Part shown: positions 62,788-64,000 of the stretch, one piece after another
How positions within the stretch are numbered: position 1 is the first letter of the stretch
Layout: every line of letters begins with the position of its first letter
Origin: Flavobacterium soyangense
Lineage (GTDB): Bacteria; Bacteroidota; Bacteroidia; Flavobacteriales; Flavobacteriaceae
DNA length: 64,000 nucleotides
NCBI RefSeq assembly: GCF_015277675.1
Contig: NZ_JADHEC010000010.1
Location: 1-64,000 of the forward strand
Direction of reading: 5' to 3'
Program-made: the position numbers and the translations under genes
Notes under the pieces: generated by a model
What the model was told of the DNA's origin: nothing
Database searches by the model: none
The model's input: the letters and a program-made list of their open reading frames with translations, nothing else

Positions 62788-63570
62788 ATGAACAAAAAGC
62801 TATCCATAATAACCATCAACTACAACAACCTCGAAGGACTTCAACGAACCATTGAGAGTGTTTTGAACCAAACTTGGAAAGAGTTTGAATATATCGTTAT
62901 TGATGGTGGTTCTACGGATGGCAGTGCAGCTTATATTGAAAGTCAAAGTGAGAATATTGATTATTGGGTAACTGAGCAAGACAACGGAATTTATAATGCC
63001 ATGAACAAAGGCATTCTAAAGGCTACTGGCGAATATTTGTTGTTTTTGAATAGTGGGGATTGTTTTTTTTCTCAAACGGTACTACAAGAAAATTATAATT
63101 TAATAGTGAATAATGATTTAATTTATTTCGATCTTCAAGTAATTGGCACAACGGAAACATTCATTAAAAAATATCCAGATGAATTGTTATTTTCATATTT
63201 CATAAACGATACTTTGCCTCATCCTGCAACTTTTATCAAAGCTTCGTTATTTGATAAAATTGGGTTGTATGATGAAAGTTTAAAAATTGTTTCCGATTGG
63301 AAATTTTTTATAGAAAGTATATGTAAATTTAATTGCTCGTATCTAAGAATAGATGAAACTTTATCTACTTTTTATTTGGATGGCTTAAGTTCAGACCCTC
63401 AAAATAAAGTTTTGATTTTTGAGGAAAAGCAGAATTTTTTAAAATCAGATTTCCAAGCATTCATTCAAGATAGAGATGAATTATTTGAATTAAAAACTAT
63501 TATCTCAAATCTCAGAAAATCAAGAAAAATTAAAATATTAGTGAAGTTCGGAATATTAAATAAATTTTAA
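62788..63570 (+). CDS. Glycosyltransferase family 2
   Basis: A 260-residue GT-A enzyme: MNKKLSIITINYNNLEGLQR, VIDGGSTDGSAAYI, TEQDNGIYNAMNKGILKATG and LNSGDCFFS as metal site (the usual DxD is reduced to SGD, as in many WcaE-like proteins). LKIVSDWKFFIES follows. ATG at 62788 is preferred over a TTG 6 bases upstream. One of a run of glycosyltransferases downstream of wzt. Confidence 0.9.
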   Translation: MNKKLSIITINYNNLEGLQRTIESVLNQTWKEFEYIVIDGGSTDGSAAYIESQSENIDYWVTEQDNGIYNAMNKGILKATGEYLLFLNSGDCFFSQTVLQENYNLIVNNDLIYFDLQVIGTTETFIKKYPDELLFSYFINDTLPHPATFIKASLFDKIGLYDESLKIVSDWKFFIESICKFNCSYLRIDETLSTFYLDGLSSDPQNKVLIFEEKQNFLKSDFQAFIQDRDELFELKTIISNLRKSRKIKILVKFGILNKF

Positions 63571-63571
63571 A

Positions 63572-64000
63572 ATGAATGCTATAGTTTCTATAATTGTTCC
63601 ATGTTACAATCAAGCCCAATACTTGGATGAGGCTTTACAATCGGTATTAGACCAAACTTATCAAAATTGGGAATGTATTATTGTAAATGATGGCAGTTCA
63701 GACAATACAGAGGAAGTTGCTCAAAAATGGGTGCAAAAAGATGTGAGATTTCAATATTTTTTTAAAAAAAATGGAGGAGTAAGCAGTACCAGAAATTTGG
63801 GTATATGTTATGCAATTGGTGAGTTTATCTTGCCTTTAGATGCAGATGATAGGATTGGGAGAACTTATATTAATTCAGCAGTAAGGGTATTTAGGCGCAA
63901 TTCTACTTTAAAACTAGTGTACAGTAAAGCCGAATATTTTGGTGATAAGACTGGATTATGGTACTTACCGTCATTTTCAATTCAAAATTTGGCACGATTT
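63572..64000 (+). CDS. Glycosyltransferase family 2, partial (runs off the window)
   Basis: The first 143 codons of a GT2 gene: MNAIVSIIVPCYNQAQYLDE, VNDGSSDNTEEVAQKW, NGGVSSTRNLGICYAIG and LPLDADDRIG (DXD metal site). It is open to the last base of the window. It begins 2 bases after the previous stop, so it belongs to the same operon. Confidence 0.92.
   Translation, partial: MNAIVSIIVPCYNQAQYLDEALQSVLDQTYQNWECIIVNDGSSDNTEEVAQKWVQKDVRFQYFFKKNGGVSSTRNLGICYAIGEFILPLDADDRIGRTYINSAVRVFRRNSTLKLVYSKAEYFGDKTGLWYLPSFSIQNLARF

Overview
The window is a polysaccharide (capsule/EPS/O-antigen) gene region of a member of the Bacteroidota, most likely Flavobacterium or a close relative. The evidence is AT-rich coding DNA, almost no Shine-Dalgarno sequences, TANNTTTG-type -7 boxes, SLBB/Wza-type outer-membrane proteins, BY-kinases with Tyr/Gly tails, an UpxY-like NusG paralogue, EpsG-type polymerases, and accessory genes common in this phylum (AAA/DUF4143 ATPases, a DUF559 protein, an S23-type four-helix-bundle protein). 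Nearly all genes lie on the + strand. The one exception is a CpsB-type PHP phosphatase.

Layout. (1) 0.5-5.2 kb: fcl and gmd for GDP-L-fucose, a frameshifted four-helix-bundle gene, an AAA/DUF4143 ATPase cassette, and the orphan 3' end of a second gmd. (2) 5.2-17.1 kb: a very AT-rich serotype-like module with a flippase, a nitroreductase, a PslG-like glycoside hydrolase, a pyruvyltransferase-family protein, two GT2 and three GT4 glycosyltransferases, an EpsG-type polymerase, and several gene stumps at module joints. (3) 17.6-26.9 kb: a WcaJ-like initiating transferase and two Wza-lipoprotein/Wzc-kinase pairs with recR between them. (4) 27-32.2 kb: nucleotide-sugar genes (WbpP/TviC-like epimerase, Ugd, TviB/WbpO-like dehydrogenase, RfbB). 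(5) 32.2-43.7 kb: a 70-copy heptamer tract, an UpxY/NusG-like antiterminator, a large SLBB export protein, a Wzz-like protein, a second flippase, a second EpsG-type polymerase and glycosyltransferases. (6) 43.7-52.2 kb: a reductase/epimerase, a PglC-like initiating transferase, an aminotransferase, RfbC, RfbD, RfbA, a WbpM/PglF-like dehydratase, and the phosphatase on the - strand. (7) 52.2-54 kb: an array of palindromic MITE-like repeats around a DUF559 gene. (8) 54-64 kb: Wzm and Wzt split by an accessory island (second ATPase cassette, Fic protein, small ORF pair), then a methyltransferase, an epimerase and more glycosyltransferases. The last gene runs off the window.

How it works together. 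The sugar-nucleotide genes can supply dTDP-L-rhamnose, GDP-L-fucose, UDP-GlcA, a UDP-N-acetylhexosaminuronic acid and UDP-4-keto-6-deoxy-HexNAc derivatives. Two initiating phosphoglycosyltransferases, two flippase/polymerase sets and one ABC (Wzm/Wzt) exporter indicate at least two and probably three surface glycans. Two BY-kinases and one PHP phosphatase form a phospho-control pair. The NusG paralogue may control the second polymerase-type operon.

Most notable signal. Three small accessory cassettes are each bracketed by a direct duplication of the end of a neighbouring polysaccharide gene: ATPase A by the gmd 3' end, ATPase B by the wzm 3' end, and a small ORF pair by the wzt 5' end (50 bp, perfect). 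Both ATPase genes are preceded by the same architecture, two 5-2-5 dyads 32-33 bp apart, built from different sequences. In addition, many intergenic spaces hold strictly 7-bp-periodic degenerate repeats, including 70 and 26 units without one phase slip. All functions are inferred by reading the sequence; no database search was run.
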